From contig NZ_LMIE01000032.1 in NCBI RefSeq assembly GCF_001428625.1, positions 241,833 through 305,832 of the forward strand: a DNA stretch of 64,000 bases. Reading direction: 5' to 3'. The notes under the pieces are model-generated. The model was not told the DNA's origin. It worked only from the letters and a program-made list of their open reading frames with translations, and ran no database searches. This stretch comes from Hydrogenophaga sp. Root209 (GTDB taxonomy: Bacteria > Pseudomonadota > Gammaproteobacteria > Burkholderiales > Burkholderiaceae_C). The position numbers and the translations under genes were made by a program. How positions within the stretch are numbered: position 1 is the stretch's first letter; every line of letters starts with the position of its first letter. Below, one piece after another: positions 1 through 8,720 of the stretch.

Positions 1-1
1 C

Positions 2-1066
2 GCCCACGTGATTCAAGGCGCCCGCCGCATCACGGTGCGCCTGAGCGACAGACGCCAGTTCCGTGCGGAAGTGGTGGGCAGCGACCCCACGACCGATGTG
101 GCGGTGTTGCGCGTGAAGGCCACTGGCCTGCCGGTGGTGCGCCTGGGCCGGGCCGACCTGCTGCAGGTGGGCGATCCGGTGGTGGTGATCGGCTCTCCCT
201 TCGGGCTGGAGCAAAGCGTCTCGCAAGGCATCGTCAGTGCCAAGGGCCGCGCGCTGCCGGGCTACGCCGCGGTGCCCCACATCCAGACCGATGCATCCGT
301 CAACCCGGGCCACTCGGGCGGACCGCTGCTGGATGCAAGCGCCTCGGTGGTCGGCATCAACGCGCAGATCTACAGCCTGTCTGGCGGCTACGAAGGGCTG
401 TCGTTCGCGGTGCCGATCGACGTGGCGCTGCGCGTCAAGGACCAGATCGTCGCCCACGGCCGCATGCGGCACGGCTACCTGGGCGTGAGCATCCAGAACC
501 TGGACCTAACGCTGGCCAACGCCTTTGGCCTGGAGCGACCCCATGGCGCACTGGTGGCCGGCGTGGACGTGGGCAGCGCTGCCGAGAAAGGCGGCCTGCG
601 CGTGGGCGATATCGTCACCGCCTTCAACGGTGCACCGCTCGGCCACGCGGGTGAACTCACCAGCCACCTGGGCGTGGCGTCTCCAGGCGAGCGGGTTCGT
701 CTCGGGGTGTGGCGGGCGAGAAAGGCACAGGAGGTGGTCGTGCAGTTGGACCAGGCCATGGAGCTCGATGGTGCAGAGGAGGCACCCACCGCCACGGACC
801 GGCACGAACCGCAATGGCGCCTGCGCCCTCTGACGGCGCAGGAGAGCAGCCTGATGGGTGTGGTGGGCGGATTGTGGGTGGAAGAAGTGAGCGCGCTCAC
901 CGCACAGGCCGGTCTGCTGGCGGGCGACGCGCTGCTGGCGATCAACCTCACGCCGGTGCAATCCCTGGAGGATGTGCGCCGACTGCTGCACGAGCGCCCA
1001 TTGAGCGCGGCCCTGCTGATCGACCGGGACGGTCAACGCCTGTACCTTCCGCTGGAACTCGACTGA
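2..1066 (+). CDS. HtrA/DegP-like trypsin-fold serine protease with two PDZ domains (5' end outside window)
   Basis: This is an envelope serine protease of the HtrA/DegP family, used for periplasmic protein quality control. The reading frame is open at the window edge, so the N-terminus is missing. The first readable residues are A-H-V, which fit the family's TNAHV motif and place the catalytic His at codon 5-7. The Asp fits DPTTD at codon 95-97 and the Ser lies in NPGHSGGPL at codon 314-316; the family norm is GNSGG, so Asn to His is a small deviation. Two PDZ-like domains follow, beginning near GYLGVSIQ and in the last ~80 residues. Whether the missing end carries a signal peptide or membrane anchor cannot be seen. 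Confidence 0.9.
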   Translation, partial: AHVIQGARRITVRLSDRRQFRAEVVGSDPTTDVAVLRVKATGLPVVRLGRADLLQVGDPVVVIGSPFGLEQSVSQGIVSAKGRALPGYAAVPHIQTDASVNPGHSGGPLLDASASVVGINAQIYSLSGGYEGLSFAVPIDVALRVKDQIVAHGRMRHGYLGVSIQNLDLTLANAFGLERPHGALVAGVDVGSAAEKGGLRVGDIVTAFNGAPLGHAGELTSHLGVASPGERVRLGVWRARKAQEVVVQLDQAMELDGAEEAPTATDRHEPQWRLRPLTAQESSLMGVVGGLWVEEVSALTAQAGLLAGDALLAINLTPVQSLEDVRRLLHERPLSAALLIDRDGQRLYLPLELD

Positions 1067-1080
1067 GTCTGGCGGGCGTG

Positions 1081-1536
1081 TCAGGCCACCCTGTGCGCCC
1101 AGGCCAGCAGGCCGAAGCCCGCGTTGTAGACGGCGTGCACCCCAACGGCGGGCCACACGCTGTGCAATTGCTCGCGCAGGTGACCCAGTACCAGTGAGGG
1201 AACCGCCACCGCCAAGGCCCACGCCGTGGGCTGCGCGACCAGATGCAAGGCAACAAAGGCCAGCGTGACCAGCGCATTGGCCCAGGTGATGGGGCCGATG
1301 CGCGCCGGCTCGCCGCGCCAGGTGGTCATGCGCAGCGCTTCGCCTTGCAGAAGACCCCGGAAGACCCACTCTTCCAGGCAGGGCTGCACCAGCACCAGCG
1401 AACACCAGGCCCAGACACCCTGGGGCACGCGCATGCCGGGCGGTGCCCAGACGAAGAGCACCAGCCAGACCGGCAGCGCCGCCAGCAGCGCCAGCAACAG
1501 GTGCGGATCGGTCCAGCCCGGGCGTTGGAGGCGCAT
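1081..1536 (-). CDS. mrtJ: CPBP/Rce1-type glutamic intramembrane protease, candidate MrtJ for JDVT-CTERM proteins
   Basis: A small multi-spanning membrane protein of about 151 residues. It has the CPBP/Rce1 signatures in order: the EEWVFRG glutamate motif, a second motif with His (FVALHL) and a third with HAVYNAGF. Known family background: CAAX-like glutamic proteases have been proposed to process Cys-containing C-terminal sorting signals, with MrtJ assigned to JDVT-CTERM. The upstream operon gene at 4701-6983 carries such a signal, which makes this assignment likely. I chose the ATG at 1536 because it overlaps the stop of the preceding gene as TGATG, implying translational coupling. A GTG at 1566 is a possible longer start. 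Enzymatic activity is inferred only. Confidence 0.75.
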   Translation of the reverse strand: MRLQRPGWTDPHLLLALLAALPVWLVLFVWAPPGMRVPQGVWAWCSLVLVQPCLEEWVFRGLLQGEALRMTTWRGEPARIGPITWANALVTLAFVALHLVAQPTAWALAVAVPSLVLGHLREQLHSVWPAVGVHAVYNAGFGLLAWAHRVA

Positions 1537-4500
1537 CACATCACCCGGCACAGAAAAGGGCACCACCCGGCCACGGGTGGCACGTAGACACGGCCGTTGT
1601 GGATGGCGGTGGCGCTGGCTCCACCGATCACGCCCTTGATGGCCATGAGGGAGGGTGCTGCCGCCGTGCTCCAGTCGATCTTGACGACGCCCGCATCACC
1701 GTAGGCCACGTAGAACAGCAGGCGCGGCGTGGTCAATGTGTAGACCGAGCCGGCGCCGTTGCTCAGCAGCTGGTTGGCGGGGAAGAGCTGCGGTGTCATG
1801 TAGAGCGCACCGCCGTCGACGTCTTCATACCCCGCGAGCTTCTGCAGCTTGAAGTAGCCAGCCGCCGCAGGACGGCATTCGGCCACACCGCCCTGCTTGG
1901 CGCTGAGCTTGGTCACGTCGGTCACCGCCAGGCAGGCGTCGGGCGCCTGGCCCACCGGCACCACCGCCGGACGCTCCAGCGTGGCGGGGCGGATCAGGTC
2001 GTCCATGCGGTAGGCCACGAGGCCGAAGCTGTCGTAGCTGAAATAGGCCATGTCGCCGACCACGTGCACGTCCACGCTCTTGCCGTCGGCCGAGCCGAAG
2101 GCGTTGTCGTCATCGGCCTTGAGCGGCTCGAAGGTCTTGATCAGGTGCTTGGCCACGTCGAGGTCCTGCGCCCGGCCGGTGGCGAGGAAGTCCGTCATGT
2201 CGACCACCGAGATGCCGTAGGAGCCCGCGGCCACCACCGCATAGGTGCGCTGGGTGGCGCCGTTCTTCCACAGCTTGACGGAGGCGGCGCGACCCAGTGG
2301 CGGCTTGCCGCTGGTGCCTTCGGAGTCACCGATGTTGGCCACCACGTGGGCGCCGGTGCTCGGGTCGGCCGTGGTGTCGTACACGGTCAGTCCGTTGTCA
2401 CCGTCGGCCACGATGGCGTACTTGCCCCAGAAGGTCACGCCATACGCGTGGTCCTGCCCGGTGATCTTCACGGCGCCCACGTTGCCGCTCTCGGTGTTGT
2501 GCTCGAAGATGCCACCCTTGGCGTTGAGCAGCGCGGGCGAACCCATCTGCGCCGAGCCACCCGTGACGGCCGAGACGTTCACGCGGCGCATGCCCAGGCT
2601 CTGGCTCATCACGTAGGCCTGCGTCGGGTCCGCACCGAAGGCCACCTTGAACGCGTGCGGCGTGGGCAACACGGTGTCGCCCGTGGGGTACTCGCTCTGC
2701 AGCGTGTTGGCCACCAGGTGCAGGTCGTCGATGGGGTTGAGGCCATCGGCGATGCGCCAGACGCTCATGCCGTGCGGGCCGTCGCCCAGGTAGAGGTGGT
2801 TGCCCGACACGGTCACACCCTCGGCGTGGCCGATGGCGATGGGCTGGGTGGCAGAGCCGTCCTCGGCCGCGCCCACCTCGTTGGTGCTCACCAGATTCAC
2901 CGGCACGGCAAAGCGGCTGGCCACCGCCACACCGGCGCCTTTGAGGTCGATGATGTCGACGAAGCTCACACCACCGGCGCCCGAGGACTCGACCACGTCC
3001 ACCTGGCCCGCGGCCCGGGTGTTGCCGGCGACCATGAACAGCGAACCGCCATGGCCGTTGATCTCACCCGTGACCAGCATCACCGGCGCGCTGTAGTTGC
3101 CGCTGACCGCGGTGAGGAACTTGGGCATGGACTCGTCGCCGACCGGCACGGGTGTCATGTCGTAGGACTTCACGAACTCGTAGTCAGGCCAGTAGACCCG
3201 TGCGTCGCTGTCGTTGTTGTAGGTCCCGTTGCGCCACTGGGCGCCCGGGGCTTCCGCGCCCTTGACCACCACCAGACCGGCGAAGTGGTCGGTGTAGTAC
3301 GCGTGGAATTTTGTGCCGTCATCGGGGTCGGGCACGACACGCACGTTCATCACGCCCGCCTCCTTGAGCATGCCGGAGCCGAAGTGCGACAGGATGCCCT
3401 TCTTGTCCACATTCACAGGCGGCTCGTCAGGGCCGTGGGCGGGTGCCGCGGGCACGTAGCCGGCATAGGTGGGTGCGGCAACCGTGGTCACGTCCACCGC
3501 CACCAGGCCGCCCAGCGAGTAGGCCACGTACGCCATGGTCTTGCCGCCGGGCAGGTCCACCAGATCCAGGCTGCGGGCGTTGTAGTAGTACTTGCCGTAG
3601 CGGTCGAACTCGGCCCAGGGGTAGGCGCCCAGGCTGTTCTTGTCGCCGAGTTCGGCAGCGGCCTGCTCGTGAGTGGGCATGCCGTCGGCGTCGATGAACG
3701 CCGGGTTGGCCAGCAAGGCGGTGTTGCAGGCCGGCTTGCGGTTGGGGAAGCCGAACCAGTCCTCCTGCGCGCTGTTGGCGCAGTCGGTGTAGAGGTTGTA
3801 AGCGCCCTGGCGCGAGAGGTTGGCCGGGTCGAAGATGCCCACGCCCAGGAAGCCCAGCGCGGCGTACAGGCGTCCGCCGTGCTGCTTGAGGCTCAGCGGC
3901 CCGCCCCAGGGGTTCTCGCCGGCGTACTTCATCGTCCAGGCTTGCGCGCCGTCGATCGCGAGCACACCATCGGAACCGGCACCAAGCAGGTTGGAGAGTT
4001 TCGTTTTCTGGATACCGAAGGCCCCGTTGGCGACGAACAACTCGTCGTCGGTCGTCTCGGGCGTGCCACTTTCATCCACCAGCAAATCGGCCACCTGCCC
4101 GATCTGCGGCGTCACCGCAGCTGCCTCGGTGAAGATGGTGCCGCCGCCGTCGGAGTAGGTGTATTCGGGCGACAGGTGGTTCACGCTCATGGTGCGCACA
4201 TGGCTCATGGCAGCGGGGTTGGTGATGTTCACCACACCGATGCCTTTGCTGCCCATGGAGAGCAAGGCGTAGTTCTGACCGCCATAGCCCTTGACCACGG
4301 TGATGTGCTGGATGTAGCCCGGCATGGAGATCTCGGTCACCGCGCCCTTGCTCATGCCGATGGGCGTGGCCGCGAAACGGTTGGCCATCGTGTAGAGCGT
4401 CCAGTCGGCCGTGCCGTCGTTGTAGAGCTCCACGTCCTGTGTGCCCCCTCCGACCTGCGCGGCCAGGGTGTCGATGTTGGCTTCGATGATGGTGGTGGGC

Positions 4501-4640
4501 GTGGCGAGCGCGCCGTCGGTGGCGTCACCACCACCGCCGCCGCCGCAGCCGGCTGTCACGAGCGCAGCGGTGCACACCGCCGTCAGGCTTGCGGTCCACA
4601 GGGGACGGCGCGCCAGTGATTGAAGAGGTCTGAAGGTCAT
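1536..4640 (-). CDS. Large LVIVD-repeat lipoprotein
   Basis: Encodes about 1034 residues. The N-terminus has a charged start, a hydrophobic stretch and a lipobox-like LVTAGC followed by a glycine run, so it should be a lipoprotein. Many short repeats of the LVIVD type are visible, for example GIGVVNITNP, GISVVDMTD and GLTVYDTTAD, which predict a beta-propeller-like fold. No catalytic motif was recognised. The ATG at 4640 is preceded by AAGGA at a suitable distance; a longer frame to 4688 lacks support. It lies 60 bp downstream of the JDVT-CTERM gene and its stop overlaps the start of the protease gene, so the three form one operon. It is probably a cell-surface or periplasmic partner of the JDVT-CTERM protein; ligand unknown. 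Confidence 0.85.
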   Translation of the reverse strand: MTFRPLQSLARRPLWTASLTAVCTAALVTAGCGGGGGGDATDGALATPTTIIEANIDTLAAQVGGGTQDVELYNDGTADWTLYTMANRFAATPIGMSKGAVTEISMPGYIQHITVVKGYGGQNYALLSMGSKGIGVVNITNPAAMSHVRTMSVNHLSPEYTYSDGGGTIFTEAAAVTPQIGQVADLLVDESGTPETTDDELFVANGAFGIQKTKLSNLLGAGSDGVLAIDGAQAWTMKYAGENPWGGPLSLKQHGGRLYAALGFLGVGIFDPANLSRQGAYNLYTDCANSAQEDWFGFPNRKPACNTALLANPAFIDADGMPTHEQAAAELGDKNSLGAYPWAEFDRYGKYYYNARSLDLVDLPGGKTMAYVAYSLGGLVAVDVTTVAAPTYAGYVPAAPAHGPDEPPVNVDKKGILSHFGSGMLKEAGVMNVRVVPDPDDGTKFHAYYTDHFAGLVVVKGAEAPGAQWRNGTYNNDSDARVYWPDYEFVKSYDMTPVPVGDESMPKFLTAVSGNYSAPVMLVTGEINGHGGSLFMVAGNTRAAGQVDVVESSGAGGVSFVDIIDLKGAGVAVASRFAVPVNLVSTNEVGAAEDGSATQPIAIGHAEGVTVSGNHLYLGDGPHGMSVWRIADGLNPIDDLHLVANTLQSEYPTGDTVLPTPHAFKVAFGADPTQAYVMSQSLGMRRVNVSAVTGGSAQMGSPALLNAKGGIFEHNTESGNVGAVKITGQDHAYGVTFWGKYAIVADGDNGLTVYDTTADPSTGAHVVANIGDSEGTSGKPPLGRAASVKLWKNGATQRTYAVVAAGSYGISVVDMTDFLATGRAQDLDVAKHLIKTFEPLKADDDNAFGSADGKSVDVHVVGDMAYFSYDSFGLVAYRMDDLIRPATLERPAVVPVGQAPDACLAVTDVTKLSAKQGGVAECRPAAAGYFKLQKLAGYEDVDGGALYMTPQLFPANQLLSNGAGSVYTLTTPRLLFYVAYGDAGVVKIDWSTAAAPSLMAIKGVIGGASATAIHNGRVYVPPVAGWCPFLCRVM

Positions 4641-4700
4641 GAAGAATTCCTTTGGAGTGGAAAAAATCGCGGGAAAAAAAGAAACCAACCTGGAAACGTC

Positions 4701-6983
4701 TCAGCGGCCCCGGATCGACCGGGTGCGCACGCGGCGCAAACCGAGGCCGAACAAGGCGAACAGGGCGAGCACAGGCAGCGCGGGATCGATCGGGCGCTGG
4801 CCAGTGGCGGCCGTGCAGCCACCGCCCTCGTCCACCGGTGCGGGCGTGGGCGGTGCAGGTGGATCGGCCACGATGGCCACCTCACCACTGGCGTACTCGG
4901 CCACGGTCTTGCTGCTGATGGCGTCGGCCTGGTTCCACACGCCGTAGAAGCGCGTGCCATCGGGGCGGGTGACGATCTGCGCCTCGAAGGCCGACTCGTC
5001 GTCCTGGAACAGCGAGCCCTTGGCGGTGGAATAGCGCACGGGTGTGGCAAAGCTTTGGCCCGCGTCGCTGCTCTGCGTGATGTACACGCCGAGGTCGTCG
5101 CCGCCCTCGGGATCGCTCAGGGGCACGTTCTCCTGCGTGCCCCAGGCGAGGTACACCACGTCGGTGTTCTGGCACTGGGTCTTGTCGGTGGTGAGCGGAT
5201 CGGCGGGGTTGCCGCTGGGGCAGGTGCCGGGGTTGCTCTTGGGCGTGCCGAAGATGCGCGGCTCGCGCACGTTGATGTGCGTGTCGGCGATGCGTGTCAC
5301 GTTGGACGGCAGGCTCCAGGCGCCCGTGTCCACGTTGAACTGGCGGATCCAGAAGTTGTAGTTGTCCATCTGCGCGTCGAGCAGCGCCAGATCGCGGGTG
5401 TAGGAATAGCCCACCCACAGGTCGCGACCGCGCAGCACGCCGCGATGAGCCAGTGCGTTCTCGGTGTTGTTGCGTTCGGTGTCGTCAGCGAGTCCGTTGT
5501 CGGCGGCGGTGGCCACCGTGCTGCGGCTGCTGATGTTGGTGGCGCGGGCGCTGGTGAGCCCCACGGCCTCAACGTAGACCGAGGTGGCGCACGCAGCATC
5601 CACCACGGGCTGCATGTTCGCGGGCTTGACCGACACGGTGGTGGCATCGGGGCCGATGGCCCGGCGCAGCACGATGTCGGACGAGCCGCCCTTGTCGGCC
5701 AGGCCCTCCTTCCAGAACACGGCGAGTTGCACGCCGCCGGCGCCCGCATCGGCCGGGCTCTGGGTCAGGAAACGCACGCGCCGCGCGTTGCGCAACGGAT
5801 CGGAGATCACGCAACCCTTGGGATCGTTGGAAGCGGCATCGCCCCCGATGGGCGTGGGCTTGTTGAAGGTGAAGCTGTGGTAACGGATGAACTTGCCGCT
5901 GGACGCTCCACCCGCGGCCTTGGTTTCCTCGTAGGCCACCAGCGCCTGGTTGCCGAGCATGCCGATGTTGGCGCGCGAGGCCCCAGCGTCGCCCGATTCG
6001 ATCGTGGTCGGGCTCACCTCGGTGGCGTTGCCCTCGAACACCGCGTTGGTGTCGGTGGTCACGTCGATGCCGTCGCGCAGGTGGTTGTCGGTCAGCCGCA
6101 CCGGTGTGGCCAGCACGAAGTCGTTGCTGGACACTGGTGGCACAGCCGAGTTGTCGCTCAGGTCGACCGTGGCCGACGTGTACCAGATGTCCGTGCCCAT
6201 GGAGACGTTGGCACCGGACGCACCGTCGCCGGGCCCATCGGCCTCGCCCAGCTTCAGCCCCACCGGGTCTTCCTGCCAGGAGAAATTGATCTGGCCTTTG
6301 CGCGTGTCGCTGTTGAAGCCGCCGTTGCTCGCGTCCTGGATGGCATCGCGCACGCCGGTGCTCAACTGCACGGCGGGCTTCCAGCTCGTGCCGTTGTTGG
6401 TGGACCAGGCCACCCACATGCACGAGAACGGGATGACGCGGCCGCCATCGCGCTCCATGTAACGCACGCCGCGCTGCACCGCAGGCTGCAAGCCAGCGGT
6501 GGCCAGATCGCCGTCGGGGCAGTGTTTGCTGACCCAGGTGATCACCATCACCGGGCCGCTGGTCTTGATGTTGGCCTTGTCGATGTCACCCGGGTAGCTG
6601 GCCGGCTCCCCCAGGGTGCCGCGCCAGTCGAACACGCCGCTGCTCATCTGCAGCGCCGAGCCTGACAGATTGACCGGGGCCGACCAGTCGGCCTGGCTGT
6701 CACACGATTTCGTGGCATCGGGCTTGCAAGTCTTCACGAACACGTCGCGCGCCAGGCGCTCGGCGTTGGCCTTGACGTCGTACACCACGCCCGCGCCGTC
6801 CGGGTTGTCGCCATAAACCACCACCAATGTGCCGTCGCCCGCGCGCTGGATCTTGGGCTTGTCACCCGAAGTGCCATCGCTGAGCGCAAATGGGGGGTTG
6901 ATCGTGATTTGCGTGGCGGCAAGCACCACACCCGCGGCGATGCCTGCACCCAACACACCGATCTTCCTGCTTGTGGAAAACAT
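4701..6983 (-). CDS. Secreted surface protein with C-terminal JDVT-CTERM sorting signal
   Basis: About 760 residues. It starts with a signal peptide (MFSTSRKIGVLGAG, then a hydrophobic segment). The body has repeated Asp- and Ser-rich, sialidase/BNR-like beta strands of the 'choice-of-anchor' style. The C-terminus is tripartite: EGGGC, then a short Asp-Pro linker, a hydrophobic helix and an Arg-rich tail (LRRVRTRSIRGR). This matches JDVT-CTERM, whose invariant Cys is thought to become the anchor after cleavage. The start at 6983 is supported by GAGGG upstream; the open frame extends further but without a signal peptide. It is first in an operon with the LVIVD lipoprotein and the candidate sorting protease. 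The function of the mature protein is unknown. Confidence 0.8.
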   Translation of the reverse strand: MFSTSRKIGVLGAGIAAGVVLAATQITINPPFALSDGTSGDKPKIQRAGDGTLVVVYGDNPDGAGVVYDVKANAERLARDVFVKTCKPDATKSCDSQADWSAPVNLSGSALQMSSGVFDWRGTLGEPASYPGDIDKANIKTSGPVMVITWVSKHCPDGDLATAGLQPAVQRGVRYMERDGGRVIPFSCMWVAWSTNNGTSWKPAVQLSTGVRDAIQDASNGGFNSDTRKGQINFSWQEDPVGLKLGEADGPGDGASGANVSMGTDIWYTSATVDLSDNSAVPPVSSNDFVLATPVRLTDNHLRDGIDVTTDTNAVFEGNATEVSPTTIESGDAGASRANIGMLGNQALVAYEETKAAGGASSGKFIRYHSFTFNKPTPIGGDAASNDPKGCVISDPLRNARRVRFLTQSPADAGAGGVQLAVFWKEGLADKGGSSDIVLRRAIGPDATTVSVKPANMQPVVDAACATSVYVEAVGLTSARATNISSRSTVATAADNGLADDTERNNTENALAHRGVLRGRDLWVGYSYTRDLALLDAQMDNYNFWIRQFNVDTGAWSLPSNVTRIADTHINVREPRIFGTPKSNPGTCPSGNPADPLTTDKTQCQNTDVVYLAWGTQENVPLSDPEGGDDLGVYITQSSDAGQSFATPVRYSTAKGSLFQDDESAFEAQIVTRPDGTRFYGVWNQADAISSKTVAEYASGEVAIVADPPAPPTPAPVDEGGGCTAATGQRPIDPALPVLALFALFGLGLRRVRTRSIRGR

Positions 6984-7053
6984 GTCTGCACCCTCGTGTA
7001 AATGGCTGTAAAAGACCTGCCATTCAGTTTCAATTTGGGAGGGGCATGCCCGA

Positions 7054-7067
7054 TTGAGCAAGCTCAA
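7054..7067. promoter_or_regulatory. Palindrome TTGAGC-AA-GCTCAA, candidate operator copy 1
   Basis: A perfect inverted repeat with 6-bp arms and a 2-bp centre, in the control region between the divergent JDVT-CTERM operon and the coiled-coil gene. It shares the pattern TTGAGY-NN-RCTCAA with a second copy 82 bp away. The recognising regulator is unknown. Confidence 0.5.
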
Positions 7068-7135
7068 GCGGCCTGCAAGTTCCCCGGCCGAGGCAACGCG
7101 GGCACCACACCGGTTCAAGCCTGCGATGCCCTGCA

Positions 7136-7149
7136 TTGAGTCCACTCAA
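7136..7149. promoter_or_regulatory. Palindrome TTGAGT-CC-ACTCAA, candidate operator copy 2
   Basis: The second copy of the TTGAGY-NN-RCTCAA pattern. Here the symmetry extends one more base pair on each side (CATTGAGT/ACTCAATG, 7134-7151). The two centres are 82 bp apart, close to eight helical turns, as for paired operators that bind on the same face. Neither copy is followed by a T-tract, so a terminator role is less likely. Confidence 0.5.
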
Positions 7150-7255
7150 TGGCCAGCGCGCCGTGCATCCAGACACTGCAGTGCGAGGTTCGGGCGGCGC
7201 ACGCCACCGAATCCGAACTTGCACAAACCCGACTTCAACCTTTGAGGACCTACCC

Positions 7256-7732
7256 ATGAACAAGCCTTTGCCACTGTCTTTCGCCGCTGTCGCCCTCGCC
7301 GTTTCTCTGGCAGCACCCGCCTGGTCCGCCGGCGGTGCCGGCGCCGGGGGTGGCGCGGGTGGTGCTGGCCCGGGGGCTGGATCGGGCGCCAAGTCCGCCC
7401 AGCAGGACCGGCTCTACAACCAGACGCAGCTCAAGACCCAGGAGCAACAGCTGCTGCGCACGCGCGATCAACTCAAAACGCAGGACCGCCTGCTCAGCGC
7501 CACGCGTGATCAGATCAAGACCCAGGACCGTCTGCTCACGCAGACCCGCGACCAGCTCAAGACCCAGGACCAGACCCGCGACCGTGAACAGCTGCAGACG
7601 CAGGAACAGCTGCATCTGCAATCGCTCGACCAGTTGAAGCTGCAGGAACAGGCGCAGCTGAAAACGCGCGACCAGCTCAAGACTCAGGAAGAACTGCACC
7701 TGCGCCAGAGGGACGAGCTGAAGGCCCGTTGA
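7256..7732 (+). CDS. Exported Gln/Arg/Asp-rich coiled-coil repeat protein
   Basis: About 158 residues. The signal peptide (MNKPLPLSFAAVALAVSLAA, cleaved near AWSA) is followed by a Gly/Ala-rich linker. The rest is almost entirely a 14-residue (two-heptad) repeat of the form TRDQLKTQDRLLxx, predicting a long alpha-helical coiled coil in the periplasm. No enzyme motif is present. The ATG at 7256 has GAGGACC just upstream, and starting here gives a clean signal peptide, whereas the frame open to 7136 does not. It is transcribed divergently from the JDVT-CTERM operon and shares its twin-palindrome control region. Similar short coiled-coil exported proteins are usually annotated as hypothetical. 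Confidence 0.75.
   Translation: MNKPLPLSFAAVALAVSLAAPAWSAGGAGAGGGAGGAGPGAGSGAKSAQQDRLYNQTQLKTQEQQLLRTRDQLKTQDRLLSATRDQIKTQDRLLTQTRDQLKTQDQTRDREQLQTQEQLHLQSLDQLKLQEQAQLKTRDQLKTQEELHLRQRDELKAR
7460..7585 (+). repeat. 42-bp tandem coding repeats (14-residue heptad pairs)
   Basis: Three successive units begin at 7460, 7502 and 7544, encoding TRDQLKTQDRLLSA, TRDQIKTQDRLLTQ and TRDQLKTQDQ. Diverged copies flank them. The codons differ between units more than the residues do, so the helix is under selection. Copy number may vary between strains. Confidence 0.75.
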
Positions 7733-7784
7733 GGGCTTTGCTGGCCCACGCGACAGGCGCCGGCGGTGGGCCTCACAATGGCCG

Positions 7785-8720
7785 ATGCTCCTCATTCAAC
7801 GATTGGCCCGCACCAAGGCTGCCCTGACTTCCTGCCGCTGGTCCGCAGCTCTGCTGCTGGCCAGCACCCTGGTTGCTCACCCCGCGTGGGCGCTGACCCC
7901 GTCACCCGACGCCTTGCGCACGCAGTTCAACACCTTGCGCGAGAAGGGCACGGGCCAGCTGGCCGGTCGATCCATCTACCTGCGCTCCACCGAGTCGGCC
8001 GACCGCATGCAGGGCGAGGTGCACGCCCTGATCGACGAACCTTTTGACCGGGTGCGCCAGGAGCTGACCCAGGCCGATCGCTGGTGCGACGTGCTGATCC
8101 TGCACCTCAACGTGAAGTACTGCCGCAGCATGCGCAACGCCGCCGGTGAAGAGCTGGTGTCGGGCGTGGGGCGCAAGTTCGACCAGCCCCTGTCGGAGGT
8201 GTATTGGGTGCGGTTCGGTTTCAAGGTGGCAGCCGATCGCAGCGACCACCTGCTGGTGGAACTGCGCGCGCCCAGCGGCCCGCTGGCCACGCGCGACTAC
8301 CGCATCGTGGTGGAAGCCGTGCCCCACGCCGGTGGACAGTCGCTGGTGCGCATGACCTACTCGTACGGTTTCGGCACGGCCGCCCGCTGGGCCATGAAGA
8401 CGTATCTCGCGACCCTGGGGCGCGGCAAGTCGGGCTTCAGCGTGGTGGGCCGATCGGACGATGGCCAGCCGATCCGCGTGGATGGTGTGCGTGGCGTGGT
8501 CGAGCGCAACACCTTGCGCTACTACCTCGCGCTGCAGTCGCACCTGCAGTCACATGACGCACCGGGCACCGCCCAGCTGCAGCAGAGCCTGGAGGGCTGG
8601 TTCAACGCCACCGAACGCTACGCCGAGCAGTTGCACGAGATCGAGCGCGCCGACTATGTGGCCATGAAGCTCAAGGAAGTGCAGCGCCAGGAGACGGTGG
8701 CGCCACCACCACCTGGCTGA
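7785..8720 (+). CDS. Exported START/SRPBCC-like protein of unknown function
   Basis: About 311 residues with an N-terminal hydrophobic signal segment ending near AHPAWA. The body (VHALIDEPFDRVRQEL, later GYALVR-type strands and MTYSYGFGTAARWAMKTYLATLGRGKSGFSVVG) resembles a helix-grip ligand-binding fold of the START/SRPBCC kind, but I cannot name a specific family. The ATG at 7785 is the first plausible start; a strong ribosome site is not evident. The 3' end overlaps the convergent gene at 8671-9156 by about 50 bp. It lies 52 bp after the coiled-coil gene on the same strand and may be co-transcribed with it. Confidence 0.65.
   Translation: MLLIQRLARTKAALTSCRWSAALLLASTLVAHPAWALTPSPDALRTQFNTLREKGTGQLAGRSIYLRSTESADRMQGEVHALIDEPFDRVRQELTQADRWCDVLILHLNVKYCRSMRNAAGEELVSGVGRKFDQPLSEVYWVRFGFKVAADRSDHLLVELRAPSGPLATRDYRIVVEAVPHAGGQSLVRMTYSYGFGTAARWAMKTYLATLGRGKSGFSVVGRSDDGQPIRVDGVRGVVERNTLRYYLALQSHLQSHDAPGTAQLQQSLEGWFNATERYAEQLHEIERADYVAMKLKEVQRQETVAPPPPG

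Noticed and set aside
1443-4619. Very long open frame on the plus strand opposite the LVIVD lipoprotein
   Set aside because: Its product is His/Arg/Val-rich and matches the antisense of a GC-rich gene; the minus strand has a lipobox, repeats and a ribosome site.
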